Shown: positions 1 to 10,495 of the stretch, piece after piece | Position numbering within the stretch: position 1 is the first letter of the stretch | Layout: each line of letters opens with the position of its first letter | Source of the DNA: Petrolisthes cinctipes | Taxonomy: Eukaryota > Arthropoda > Malacostraca > Decapoda > Porcellanidae | Length of the DNA: 64,000 nucleotides | Reading direction: 5' to 3' | NCBI GenBank assembly: GCA_033782935.1 | Contig: JAWQEG010001384.1 | Location: 250,501-314,500, forward strand | Notes under the pieces: generated by a model | The model's database searches: none | What the model saw: the letters and a program-made list of their open reading frames with translations, nothing else | Told to the model about the DNA's origin: nothing | Translations under genes and position numbers: made by a program

Positions 1-2
1 TA

Positions 3-1384
3 AATGTTCGAGGACAGCAGAGACAGAGGGTGAAATATGCAGCTCAGCTGCTTTCAAAAACATGTGCAAATTCCATACGATATCTAGGCGAGAAAGGGTT
101 ATTGGTAAGCAAAAACTGGAAATAAACTGCAGATTTTCTTACTCTAACAGATGAATGGTTTGACGTCATGAACTCCTCAATAAACAGTGAGAAAAAAGAG
201 CGATGTGCTTTTGGCCTACACAAAGAGATCCAGACAAATGTACACTCGTGATACGTAATCCCTGACCAGAGACGACCGGCAGGCACCACACATACGGTAC
301 CCTGCATTCGAACTTAGATTCTATAGGTGTACTGGGTGGGGAAATGAGCAATACCAGGCGATTCGAAGCTTTCTGCTCCTCACACTCTGGTCAGAAATTA
401 TGTATCACGAGTGTACTGCTGAAAATGGTAAAATTGATGTCATCAATGAAAGTGAATAACTCTGCGTCTGGGTCGGTCTGTAACTTTCAAAAAGGAATAA
501 TTTTGTCCAGCCATTCTCTTATGGGGTTATATGCCATGCTAAAGGAAAATTTCAATCTAGATTTCATTATGACTAGGAAGCTAAATCAGGATTCTCTTGA
601 ACGGTTCTTTGGCTGCATACGACAAATGAGTGGCCCTCACGATCATCCAGACTCTGTCATATTCAAGTATAGACTAAAAAAGTATGTGTTAGGTAAAGAT
701 GTAAGGTTGCTTAGTGACAGAAGTAACATAAGCCAAGAAAACGATGATGACAAATGCTTGAGAGAGGTAACAACTTGAAGCAAAAACATGGATTCATATG
801 ATCGTGAGCTAAGCTTAGAGTTATGTATGACAAGTCTCATTTTTAAGAACATGGATATTGAATTGGATTGTATAGATGGTGACCTGTCAAATGATATAAA
901 GGAGATTGGAAGTTTTGCCCCTGAAGGTGATGCTGAACAGAACACAAGTACAATTATAGAGGAACAAGCATTACATTACATAGGGGGTTATATAGTGAGG
1001 AAGTTTTCTCTAAAGTATCCACACTTAGGAAGTAAGTGTGATGCTAGTGAGAGTATAACAAAGGAAAACTCATGGACTGAGACTGTCAACAGAGGAAATT
1101 TGTATGTACCTTCTGAAGAATTTTACTCTCAGTTGAAAATAATGAGGAAAATATTCAAAGCAATCCATGGAGAAGTGCTAAGTGAAGGAACAAATTGTGT
1201 GAAAACTCTAACTTCTAAAATACAGCTTGCTGGAGTAAATTTGCCCTCAGATGTGATATCATTTTATGCAAAAATATCAATTTTCTTCATGATAAGGCAT
1301 CTTAATAACAAAATAGCAAAAGCAAAACATGCAAGCAGTGATTCCAGGAGTTATGCCAGGAAAAAAATGAAAACCGAGACATAG
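3..1384 (+). pseudogene. P-element/THAP9-type transposase, C-terminal remnant
   Basis: This is the C-terminal half of a P-element-type DNA transposase (RNase H-like catalytic fold that cuts and joins transposon ends in the nucleus). The reading frame from base 3 carries family blocks such as YAAQLLSKTCANSI and DEWFDVMNSS, with an in-frame TAA at 123-125 and a TGA near 250. Sense resumes in another frame from about 344 with FQKGIILSSHSLMGLY and the diagnostic block LNQDSLERFFGCIRQMSG, then an in-frame TGA at 776-778, then ALHYIGGYIVRKFS. A short inverted duplication (242-270 against 383-411) lies at the frame change. The THAP finger and N-terminal half would lie left of the window. The stops and shift make it non-functional. 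The P-type assignment is from recognised family motifs; its tail differs from the second P-type gene at 26371-29688, so it is another lineage. Confidence 0.8.
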
Positions 1385-1494
1385 AAATGAGACATGTATG
1401 TTATAGTGAAATGAAGGCAATAATATTGGATTAACTTATTCTTTTCATTTGTATAGTTTATCATTATATAACTTAATTTACATTAATGTATCCT

Positions 1495-1722
1495 GTGCTA
1501 TGGTATGTCTCGAATTCAAATATTGAGCTTATTCCTTCTAGGCTATATATGTATTATTCATTTATGCATGTACATAATTATGCTATAGTATGCCTCAAAT
1601 GCTAATATTAAGCTTACTCCATCTCTATGTATTATTCATTTATGCCTGTATGCTATATGTGCTGTTGTATGCCTCAAATACTAATATTAAGCTTACTCCA
1701 TCTATATGTGTTATTCATTGTG
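1495..1722. repeat. Tandem repeat, about 80-90 bp unit, three diverged copies
   Basis: Three successive copies share the words TATGCCTCAAAT, AATATTAAGCTTACTCC and GTATTATTCATTTATGC. They lie just downstream of the P-like transposase remnant and may be its 3' untranslated region. No coding potential is visible. Confidence 0.7.
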
Positions 1723-3051
1723 TGTGTTGATCCTGGTTCTGCCCAAGATGATGGAAAGTGTCGTATCTCTGAATCACACATAACTCGGGAGTAACTTGCC
1801 ACGCTTCAGAAATGGTAACAATGTCTGAAGAAACTGACTGCAATGTAGTGATCACTTCATCTAGTATGTTGTTAAGGGAGGTTACATTAGAGAGGAGCAC
1901 TGATGGAAGATTATACCAGATTCGAGCAACTTCAAAATGTTTGTACTCTTTCACTGGTTTAGGTTATCTTGCTTTCCGTTCCCTTGTATTGACCAAACTG
2001 TGTTCTCTCTATCCTACTACGAAATATTATACCGAACCTGTACATAAATCCCATACCGTAAAATAACACACACACACACACCCCTCTTACAGGACGATGT
2101 ACTGACCCAAAAACAGTTTCCCAAAATAAATTCTCAGCCTCGGATGGACGACTTTCATTATTTTAGGTGCTGAAGTCAAGTCTATATATTTCGTGGTACA
2201 ATAGATATAACAAGCATCGGTGTGTATTATGCGTGAAACATGCATTTTGGATTATAAGTAGAAGGTCACTAAAATGTTTGTGTACAGTAGGCCCTTGATA
2301 TAAGGTGATTAAATTTAGCACATAATTATACCCTTTTAACACAGGGTCAGTAAATCACTTATATATACAGTAGGCCCTCGATATTAGTTGAATGAATTTG
2401 TCACATATATCCTTTTAACACAGGCTCAGTAAATCACTTATTAGTCTGTATGGTAATGAATAAGAGAAGTCTGGGGACACATTTGGTGGTCTTCAATGAG
2501 TAACTGAGTGTAAAATAATTATGTGATGGCTACAGGTATTTATTAATTGTAACTATATGGAAAGTGTATGGTGTACAAAAATTAATTCCCTCAACCAAAC
2601 AAAATAATGAAACAACACAACAAAGGAACAAAACATTGAACGGCATTTACAACTACAATAACACACAACTACAATTACAATAACACACATCTACAACTAA
2701 GTGCCCCACGCCTACTATAATATGTTACACACACAAAAAAACAACACCACCCCACCTCTACAACACAACAACAACAATACCCCACCTCTACAACACAATG
2801 TCCCTCCTTTAAAACTAACTACAACTTGAGATTCATGTCCATCTACAACCAAATGTCCCTTTGCTACAACAAAGCTAACTCTAAAACTAACACTCAAAAT
2901 TATTATTATTATCCAACATCTGTAATTAAATAACACATATAAAAAAATAAAAAAAAACCTCACCTTCTCCAGTATGTAAATAAAATATAACGTGACCGAA
3001 ACTATTACGTCAGCCACTAACGCTGCCGGTAATAGAATAATTATGTCCCAC
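1723..3051. other. Non-coding stretch with short repeats
   Basis: I see no gene here. It holds an (AC)n run near 2065-2082, a two-copy direct repeat at about 2286-2440 (both copies contain AGTAGGCCCT and CCTTTTAACACAGG), and a low-complexity CTACAACACAACAA-type tract at about 2590-2830. That tract resembles the minisatellite just after element 1 (8950-9140), so element 1 inserted into a CTACAACA-rich region. Confidence 0.6.
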
Positions 3052-3664
3052 TGTAAAGGAAACTATACCTCCAGGACGGACGTATGGTGTCCTATAACAA
3101 TTTTTGTATATTTTCTTGTCTGTTAACTAGCTATTAAGTCGACCATCTCTTGTGGTTCAGATATATCGATCAGTTTCTTCCTTGATTCCCCGAATCACCA
3201 CATTTATAAATTAGAGCTTCGTTCACCTAGTTATTAAAACAATAAATCCGTATCTGAAACAATCGAGGTCTCAAAAGAATGATATAAAAGGGGCCCGGTG
3301 AGCTCCTCACATCACTCTACTCACCGGCTGCATTAAGACGGGAACCAAGGATCTTCCTCTTACCAAGGGCCGGGTCGGAGAGGAATCCTATAATTTTCAC
3401 CCCTGCGTTGGAGACACTACCCTTCCCAGTCCACCACATAGTCACATGGACTTTATATTGGACCGCCTTGAAAACAGTTCCCGGAGGTGTATCATTGGGT
3501 GTTACTGTGTGGGATAGGGAGTGATTTGTAGGGGTTGGTTATTATTATTTATTGTATGGCATTTGGTATGTGTTTCTTTTATTTATTAAAAGATTTTTAT
3601 ATACTATGTATTTACTTGGCATCCTGCGGTAAAGCGGGGAAATCCTGAAAAGAACTCCTTGACA
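3052..3664 (+). repeat. 5' LTR of element 1
   Basis: 613 bp with TG...CA ends. It contains a TATAAAA box at 3283-3289 and is followed after a short spacer by a candidate primer-binding site beginning TGGCGACCTCGCCAGG (3669-3684). I cannot name the tRNA with certainty. Confidence 0.92.
3283..3289 (+). promoter_or_regulatory. TATA box of element 1 LTR promoter
   Basis: TATAAAAGGGG lies 231 bp into the LTR. The same box is at 8541-8547 in the 3' LTR and 15839-15845 in the duplicated LTR. It is the likely RNA polymerase II core promoter driving the retrotransposon transcript. Confidence 0.6.
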
Positions 3665-3963
3665 ATTGTGGCGACCTCGCCAGGATCTTCTACCGTTTTC
3701 CGTTGGATGCTCTTTTGGACATAGATATATTTTGCTAGAGGGTTCGTTGAACAGATCGAGCCTGTCACTGTCCTTGGGGCCCGGAAGTGACAAACCCCCT
3801 TCTTGTACTATTTATTTGATGTAGGCCTATGTCTTGGGTTTCATTTGGTCAAGTAGGGTTTATTCTTTTGTACTTTATTGCTCCTTACAGGAGGTATAGC
3901 TTTGACTGCTGTTTATGTTTATGTGAGTAGAGTCATTAATAGTTTTAATACTATTTCCTAAAT

Positions 3964-5391
3964 ATGGATAAAACTGTGGAATCCCTAAAACTAGAAGCTG
4001 AGCCAATAGGACTCGTAGAAGGAGATATTGCTAAATATGTTCTCAGTGCTCAGAATTATGCTCGTGAAGAGAGAGCTCGTGAGCGTGAGGAAAGGGAGAG
4101 AGAGCGTGAGGAAAGGGAGAAAGCGCGAGAAAGGGAGCATGAATTGGAAATGGCTAAATTGAAGGTTCATTCCCGTGATACTAGCGACCAGACAGATTAT
4201 GCTAGCAAACCCAGCTTACCCTTATATCGTGAGGGGGAGGATATTGGATCTTATTTGATTAGATTTGAGAGGATCTCTAAACTTTTAAATATATCTGAAG
4301 ACACGTATGCTGTTAGGTTGGGTAGTTGCTTAACTGGGAAATGTATTGACATTTATACCAGCCTGACAGATGAGATTACGAGTGATTACGAACTTTTAAA
4401 GACAGCATTACTTAGAGGGTTTAATAAGACCCCTGACAGTTGTAGGCAGGAATTTCGATCATCTCGTATTAAACAAGGGGAAACTTATGAGTTCTTTTCA
4501 ATTCAGCTTGGACGTCTCTTTGACCAGTGGATTGAAACCTTCAACCTTAGTAAGGATTACAAATCTTTGAGGTCTTTTATTATTCTTGACCAGTTCATAT
4601 CCTCAGTATCACCGGAACTGCGGACCTATTTAAAGGAAAATGATGTTAAAGAGTTGGATATTGCTGTCAAATTAGCTGATAGCTGGACCTCTGCTCATAG
4701 ATCCTATTCTAAATCCTCTCCCTCAGTTAAGGTTAGGAAAGTTTTTAATCCTCCACGACCCTGTGACTTGACTCCCGAACCCTCTGGAATTCATACCCCT
4801 TCACAAACCCCTCGGGTAAAGAGAGACTATGGTAATTTAACTTGCCATGGCTGTGGGGATAAAGGCCATATTCGTCCCAATTGCCCTAAAAATCCTTTAA
4901 GATTTGGAAATATCAATAATACTAACAGTCAGCAGGTGAGATTTTGCTTTGATAATAAGAACTCTTATAAATTCATGTGTTCTGGAACTGTTAATGGTTC
5001 CTGTGCATCTACCATTCTTAGAGATACAGGGTGTTCCTGTATTATTGTGTCTGAGGAAGCATTACCTGATATGGATGTAACAGGGTGTGACCTGGTGGAG
5101 GTTACTGATTACTTAGGAAGAGTTAATAAGTTCCCTAAGGTAAAGTGTTTTCTACGTTGTCCATACTATGAAGGTTGGACAGATGTTATCAGAGCCCCCA
5201 TTAGGTTTTGTAGTGTTCTGGTAGGAAATGTTCCTGGTATAAGAGACCCAAATTACCAAGCCCAGTCTGAGAATATCCCTTACCCCTCTGAGTTTTTAAA
5301 TGAACAACCATGTACTGTCCCACCTAAAATTTTGAATGAGAAAGAGGAAGTGAAGGCTGTACAAACTAGGTCAGGTTGTCCCCTCCATTAA
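3964..5391 (+). CDS. gag: Element 1 Gag-protease polyprotein (475 aa)
   Basis: Structural protein of the retrotransposon particle with the protease at its C end. Residues 33-66 are an Arg/Glu-rich, probably coiled-coil stretch. Residues about 90-245 are the capsid; their second half (FDQWIETFNL, ILDQFISSVSPELRTYL) looks like a SCAN domain, which is known to derive from Gmr1-type capsids. A CCHC zinc knuckle is at C294-C297-H302-C307 and the retropepsin triad DTG at 354-356. The ATG lies 300 bp after the LTR. The frame ends TAA at 5389-5391 in the linker just after the protease, while integrase continues one base out of frame, so expression of pol needs a +1 shift or this copy has lost its fusion through an indel. 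Confidence 0.9.
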   Translation: MDKTVESLKLEAEPIGLVEGDIAKYVLSAQNYAREERAREREEREREREEREKAREREHELEMAKLKVHSRDTSDQTDYASKPSLPLYREGEDIGSYLIRFERISKLLNISEDTYAVRLGSCLTGKCIDIYTSLTDEITSDYELLKTALLRGFNKTPDSCRQEFRSSRIKQGETYEFFSIQLGRLFDQWIETFNLSKDYKSLRSFIILDQFISSVSPELRTYLKENDVKELDIAVKLADSWTSAHRSYSKSSPSVKVRKVFNPPRPCDLTPEPSGIHTPSQTPRVKRDYGNLTCHGCGDKGHIRPNCPKNPLRFGNINNTNSQQVRFCFDNKNSYKFMCSGTVNGSCASTILRDTGCSCIIVSEEALPDMDVTGCDLVEVTDYLGRVNKFPKVKCFLRCPYYEGWTDVIRAPIRFCSVLVGNVPGIRDPNYQAQSENIPYPSEFLNEQPCTVPPKILNEKEEVKAVQTRSGCPLH

Positions 5392-8206
5392 GCCATTAAC
5401 TGTGACACCTGGTGAGTTTGCAAACTTACAGCAAAGTTGCACTAGCTTAGCCCAGGTTAGGAGTAAGTGTTTGTCGGGAGATAGAGAGGAGACCAAAGAT
5501 GGTAATGTATTTAGATATGAGGTTATTGATGATCTTATATATCGGAAATGTCTCGAATCCAAAGAATCGGCCAGAACACACAAACTTCAATTAGTCGTTC
5601 CCTTGGACTGTAGGAAAGTTGTTCTGTCAGCTGCTCATGAAGGACTGTTAGGAGGTCATTTCTCCCACAGAAAAACAGAGACTATGGTTAAAGAACAATT
5701 TCATTGGCCAGGACTCTCAACTGATGTCAGAGATTACTGTAGATCTTGCGATAAGTGCCAACGCATGGCCCCAAAGGGACGGGTTAAACCTCTTCCACTC
5801 CAGCTAATGCCCATTATAACTGAACCTTTTGCAAGAGTAGCTATAGATTTGGTAGGACCCATAAATCCACCATCATCCGAAAGACATACACATATCCTCA
5901 CTCTCATAGATTTTGCCACAGGATTCACAGAAGCTATGCCTTTAAAGAGTATTTCTTCTATTGCTGTGGCAGAAGCTTTAATCTCAATATTTTCAAGGGT
6001 TGGAATTCCTAGGGAAATACTTTCGGATAATGGGACCCAATTTAAGTCCGAACTAATGAAAGAGTTGCATAGATTATTAGGGGTTAAGCCATTGTTCACT
6101 ACCCCATTTCACCCTAGTGGAAATGGTAGGATAGAAAGGTTCCACCTTACATTAAAAGCTTCCCTCAGGAAAGTTTGTGAAGATAAACCCAAGGATTGGC
6201 ATAGGTACCTTACCCCTTTGATGTTTGCAATGAGGGAGATGCCTAGCGATCGCACCGGGTTTTCTGCTTTCGAGCTACTTTATGGCAGGCGGGTGAGAGG
6301 ACCCCTGTCGGTATTAAGGGATTTATGGGAGGATAAAACAGTACAGAGTGATGACAGGCCAATATATCAGTATGTTCTTGAGTTGAGAGAAAAGTTGGAG
6401 GATTGTTCTAAATTAGCTGCACAAAATGCTGATGTAAGTTCTCAGAATTTTAAAACTTATTTTGATGTAAAAACTCAGGAAAGAACATTTTCACCAGGAG
6501 ACGAAGTCCTTGTTTTACTCCCTGATGATAACCGAAAATTATTAATGGCTTGGAAAGGACCTTATAAAGTCTTGGAATATAGAAATAAGGTTACCTACTT
6601 AATAGACGAAATGGATAAACCCAAATTGTATCATGCCAACCTTTTAAAGAAGTATTATCGTAGGGCCCAGGTTTCTATGGCATATGTTCTGGATGAGATA
6701 TCGGGAATGAGTTATGATGAACAACCTTTAGTTGCTCAGGTGGTTACAGAAGAGAATACTGAGTCAGAAATGGATATATTTGCTCCACAGTATTCTCAGG
6801 ATTTTAAAGACAATGATGTCGATATTAATAGTGATCTGACACTTAAACAGAAGGAAGATATTAAAGTTCTTATTTGTGAATTTGGAGACATATTTTCAAA
6901 TCTCCCAGGGTGTACCCCCACTTTATATCATGATATTTCTCTCTGTTCCACCGAGCCACTGAAGTCTAAATATTATCCAATACCAGTACACCTACGACCT
7001 CATTTTGAAAAGGAAGTAGAGACTCTTTTTAACCAGGGTATAATCAGACCGTCCCAATCATCTCATTCATCGCCTGTAGTAATGATTAGAAAACCTGATG
7101 GTACCTATAGAATGGCTGTTGACTATAGAATTCTTAATGCTGTAACAGAATTCCAGGCTGAACCAATGTGTAACTTGGACGAAGAGTTGCATAAGTTTTC
7201 GGGATCAATTTTCTTTACAGAACTTGACCTCACTAAAGCATACTACCAAGTTCCTCTGACAGACAGAGCGAAACCACTGACAGCTTTTGCAACTCACAAA
7301 GGTTTGATGGAATTTTGTAGGATGCCATTTGGATTAGTGACTGCATGTGCATCATATATCAGACTGATGCGTGTAGTCCTAGAAGGTTTGGTTAATGTTT
7401 CATTTTATTTTGATAATGTATTAATTTATGCTCCTATTTGGGAGGAACATATGAAGGCTATCAGATCTGTTCTTGTACGACTAAGAGAGCATGGGTTAAC
7501 GGTAAAACCTAGTAGGTGTAGATTCGGGTTCTCTTCCATACAACACCTAGGTTTCATAATAGATGGCAAAACCCTAAGACCTGTGCTTGACAAGATCCAG
7601 GCTATACTGGTTGTACCTCCACCCACATCGAAGAAAACCCTTCGCTCTTTCTTAGGCTTAATATCATTTTATAGGAGGTTCATAAATCAGGTTTCTTCTT
7701 TAACCTCTCCATTATCGGATATGCTAAAGAAGGGTGTCAAAGAACCTTTGGTATGGAGCCCTGAAGCAGTTGATTGCTTTAGTAAACTTAAGAATATTTT
7801 AGCTGAAGGCCCTGTTCTGAAACTTCCAAACATTTCTGCTCCCTTTGTTCTTAGAACTGACTCTTCTGGATATGGGTTAGGTGCAGTCCTTATGCAATAT
7901 GTGGATAACGTACCTTTTCCAGTTGCATACGCTAGTAGAAAACTTCTCGAAAGGGAACGTAATTATTCTACTATTGAAAGGGAATGTTTAGGCATAATTT
8001 TTGGTGTGCATAGATTCAAGTTTTATCTAATTGGTGTAGAATTCATATTAGAGGTTGACCATAAACCATTAATATATTTAAAGAAATTTAAGGGAAATAA
8101 TCAGAGACTACTACGTTGGGCCTTAAGCCTTCAGGAATTCAGATTTAGGCTAGTTCATGTTGCTGGTCCGAGTAATGTCGGAGCCGATTTCTTGAGCAGG
8201 GCCTAG
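5369..8206 (+). CDS. pol: Element 1 Pol: integrase, reverse transcriptase, RNase H
   Basis: Enzymes that copy and insert the element. The frame opens at 5369 and overlaps the gag end by 23 bp; there is no early ATG, so it is probably made by frameshift. Residues below count from the GTG at 5402. The integrase HHCC finger is H79, H86, C116, C119, the DDE triad is D149, D209, E245 with 35 residues between the last two, and a GPY/F module is near 380-415. RT spans about 520-780 with D609, but the usual F/YxDD box reads YFDN (669-672; codons at 7406-7417), so one catalytic Asp is Asn. RNase H residues D820, E861, D886 and D929 are present. Integrase comes before RT, the reverse of ordinary gypsy elements. 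The frame is otherwise open to the natural stop. Confidence 0.9.
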   Translation, partial: GQVVPSIKPLTVTPGEFANLQQSCTSLAQVRSKCLSGDREETKDGNVFRYEVIDDLIYRKCLESKESARTHKLQLVVPLDCRKVVLSAAHEGLLGGHFSHRKTETMVKEQFHWPGLSTDVRDYCRSCDKCQRMAPKGRVKPLPLQLMPIITEPFARVAIDLVGPINPPSSERHTHILTLIDFATGFTEAMPLKSISSIAVAEALISIFSRVGIPREILSDNGTQFKSELMKELHRLLGVKPLFTTPFHPSGNGRIERFHLTLKASLRKVCEDKPKDWHRYLTPLMFAMREMPSDRTGFSAFELLYGRRVRGPLSVLRDLWEDKTVQSDDRPIYQYVLELREKLEDCSKLAAQNADVSSQNFKTYFDVKTQERTFSPGDEVLVLLPDDNRKLLMAWKGPYKVLEYRNKVTYLIDEMDKPKLYHANLLKKYYRRAQVSMAYVLDEISGMSYDEQPLVAQVVTEENTESEMDIFAPQYSQDFKDNDVDINSDLTLKQKEDIKVLICEFGDIFSNLPGCTPTLYHDISLCSTEPLKSKYYPIPVHLRPHFEKEVETLFNQGIIRPSQSSHSSPVVMIRKPDGTYRMAVDYRILNAVTEFQAEPMCNLDEELHKFSGSIFFTELDLTKAYYQVPLTDRAKPLTAFATHKGLMEFCRMPFGLVTACASYIRLMRVVLEGLVNVSFYFDNVLIYAPIWEEHMKAIRSVLVRLREHGLTVKPSRCRFGFSSIQHLGFIIDGKTLRPVLDKIQAILVVPPPTSKKTLRSFLGLISFYRRFINQVSSLTSPLSDMLKKGVKEPLVWSPEAVDCFSKLKNILAEGPVLKLPNISAPFVLRTDSSGYGLGAVLMQYVDNVPFPVAYASRKLLERERNYSTIERECLGIIFGVHRFKFYLIGVEFILEVDHKPLIYLKKFKGNNQRLLRWALSLQEFRFRLVHVAGPSNVGADFLSRA

Positions 8207-8309
8207 AAGAAGGTTATTTAGCAAGCTTATGTTAACCTTAGTATTAAGTATACATTGGATATTTTCTTTTGTATCTAACCTCCGGTTAGATACTTTTTGA
8301 GGGGAGATG

Positions 8310-8922
8310 TGTAAAGGAAACTATACCTCCAGGACGGACGTATGGTGTCCTATAACAATTTTTGTATATTTTCTTGTCTGTTAACTAGCTATTAAGTCGA
8401 CCATCTCTTGTGGTTCAGATATATCGATCAGTTTCTTCCTTGATTCCCCGAATCACCACATTTATAAATTAGAGCTTCGTTCACCTAGTTATTAAAACAA
8501 TAAATCCGTATCTGAAACAATCGAGGCCTCAAAAGAATGATATAAAAGGGGCCCGGTGAGCTCCTCACATCACTCTACTCACCGGCTGCATTAAGACGGG
8601 AACCAAGGATCTTCCTCTTACCAAGGGCCGGGTCGGAGAGGAATCCTATAATTTTCACCCCTGCGTTGGAGACACTACCCTTCCCAGTCCACCACATAGT
8701 CACATGGACTTTATATTGGACCGCCTTGAAAACAGTTCCCGGAGGTGTATCATTGGGTGTTACTGTGTGGGATAGGGAGTGATTTGTAGGGGTTGGTTAT
8801 TATTATTTATTGTATGGAATTTGGTATGTGTTTCTTTTATTTATTAAAAGATTTTTATATACTATGTATTTACTTGGCATCCTGCGGTAAAGCGGGGAGA
8901 TCCTGAAAAGAACTCCTTGACA
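8310..8922 (+). repeat. 3' LTR of element 1
   Basis: 613 bp, the near-identical partner of 3052-3664. It is preceded by a purine-rich tract GAGGGGAGATG (8299-8309), which fits the polypurine tract that primes plus-strand DNA. Confidence 0.92.
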
Positions 8923-8949
8923 CCCACTTTTATAACAAACTTCTCATCT

Positions 8950-9140
8950 ACAACAAGCTGTCCCTCCCATATCTACAACAAAATGTCCCTCCCATATCTA
9001 CAACAAAATGTCCCTCCCATATCAACAACAAAATGTCCCTCCCATATCTACAACAAAATGTCCCTCCCATATCAACAACAAAATGTCCCTCCCATATCAA
9101 CAACAAAATGTCCCTCCCATTTCTACAACAAAATGTCTCA
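8950..9140. repeat. 25-bp minisatellite, about 7 units
   Basis: Tandem 25-bp units of the type AAATGTCCCTCCCATATCTA plus CAACA, alternating TCTAC and TCAAC variants. The duplicated copy at 16245-16410 has one unit fewer. Open frames read through it are by-products of the repeat. Confidence 0.85.
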
Positions 9141-9414
9141 TATCTACAACAACATAAATATTCCTCTTCTACAAAAACATATATATTCCTCTTCTACAAA
9201 AACACTGACTCATACATACAATTACAATGACCCATAACAATAATACACACTTACTATACAATAACAATGATCCGTTATTATTACAGTCAAACAGGAATCA
9301 CAGTTACCACATCATTCACCACTATACAATAATTATATTCAGGGTTTATCATCACACTTACAGAGAGGCTTTACTTAAAAGGGTCCTTGTGATGTAGTAA
9401 GAACATTGGAGATA

Positions 9415-9750
9415 CAGTCGGCAAAAAAAGTTTCGTTACCATCCTTTTAACAATGTGATGTAATGTTGGTATGCCTGACTGGCGAGTCAGGTGTGACGCG
9501 AGGGCCACCCAGGCCCACCCTCCGTGTCACATGGGCATTCAAGCAGGGATGACGTTGTTTCACCCAGTACTATATTTTTTTATATGAAAAAGTTGTCATT
9601 GCCTCGGCCCGAATATTATAGGCCGTGGCGAAGACGATACCCATCTTGGATGACGAGACACCAGCCGCCCAGTCGGCGGATTACCAGCCCTACCGCGCTT
9701 ACCGATGTTAAAATTAACGTAGGGGTGGTAGCGATTTTTTTTGCCGACTG
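9415..9750. mobile_element. TA-flanked MITE (Tc1/mariner-type), copy 1
   Basis: A 336-bp element with imperfect terminal inverted repeats starting CAGTCGGCAAAAAAA on both sides and TA duplicated at both ends (9413-9414 and 9751-9752). It has no transposase. The TA target points to the Tc1/mariner superfamily. The same insertion is at 16688-17023 because the whole flank is duplicated. Confidence 0.8.
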
Positions 9751-10123
9751 TACATGAGTCCTTCAATTACTGCCACGAAACACAACCTATATTCAAGGAG
9801 CGCGTTTCGTGGTGTTTCCATATGTTTCGCCACCTGCCAGTTCGCCACCTGTAGGTGTTCGCACCTCAACCAGTTCGCTCCCTGGTGGTTTTGCCCATGA
9901 TAGGAGTGGTTTCGCTACTCATGATTTTATACAGACTAGTACATTTTCTAAAGTAAGTTATTAGAGTCACATGCAGGTGTATATTTTTATACCAAGTAGT
10001 ATGTCTTTAAAAGTAAGTATTTATAGTCATAGCGAGGTGTAAAATTTAAATAATTCATTACACAGGAGTCATTTAATTATTAAAATATAATTTAACAGAA
10101 AATGAAGAATGTACATATAATAG
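9751..10123. other. Flanking DNA with no gene seen
   Basis: It contains GTTCGCCACCTG-type motifs and a short internal direct repeat (AAAGTAAGT with TTATAGTCA). A similar motif cluster in reverse orientation is at about 24600-24700. It is repeated at 17024-17395. Confidence 0.5.
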
Positions 10124-10330
10124 CAATAATAATTCTGGAAGGCAATATATTGTTAGTAAATTATCCGAGCCTTGGATCAGAGTAAACCGCTGGAATCTGT
10201 GTCTTGGATAAGGTTACACAAAATAATGCAATAATAATTCTGGAAGGCAATATATTGTTAGTAAATTATCCGAGCCTTGGATCAGAGTAAACTGCTAGAA
10301 TCCGTGTCTTGGATAAGTTGCACAAAATAC
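10124..10330 (-). repeat. 3'-UTR tandem repeat of element 2 (2 units)
   Basis: Two copies of about 104 bp, each with GGAAGGCAATATATTG, CCGAGCCTTGGATCAGAG and GTGTCTTGGATAAG. The full copy has the same pair at about 32153-32358, so the repeat belongs to the element. A further doubled CGACCCGGAGGATACTTCTG at 10440-10550 lies at the deletion joint. Confidence 0.75.
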
Positions 10331-10495
10331 AATACATATAACATCGGATTTTTCCCAACACCCTAGGAACCCCCTTGATCTGAGTCGCATAAGACTAATG
10401 CTCGTTGCGCTCGGAGAGGTAACAATTTACGAGCAATTCGACCCGGAGGATACTTCTGCCAGTCGATCTACGCATGAATATTTACTCGGTTAACA

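Larger units (their letters stand above)
3052..8922 (+). mobile_element. Element 1: complete Gmr1-like LTR retrotransposon
   Basis: A 5871-bp LTR retrotransposon with 613-bp LTRs that begin TGTAAAGG and end CCTTGACA. It is flanked by a perfect 5-bp target duplication CCCAC (3047-3051 and 8923-8927). By eye the two LTRs differ at only three positions, so the insertion is young. The order is gag, aspartic protease, integrase, reverse transcriptase, RNase H. That order is typical of copia elements, but every domain is Ty3/gypsy-type, which is the hallmark of the Gmr1-like group described first in Atlantic cod. The gag and pol frames differ by one base and the RT catalytic box is altered, so this copy may not be autonomous. 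Confidence 0.93.

Noticed and set aside
8950..9140. CRISPR-like regular repeats
   Set aside because: The 25-bp units are contiguous with no unique spacers; it is a minisatellite in a eukaryotic genome.
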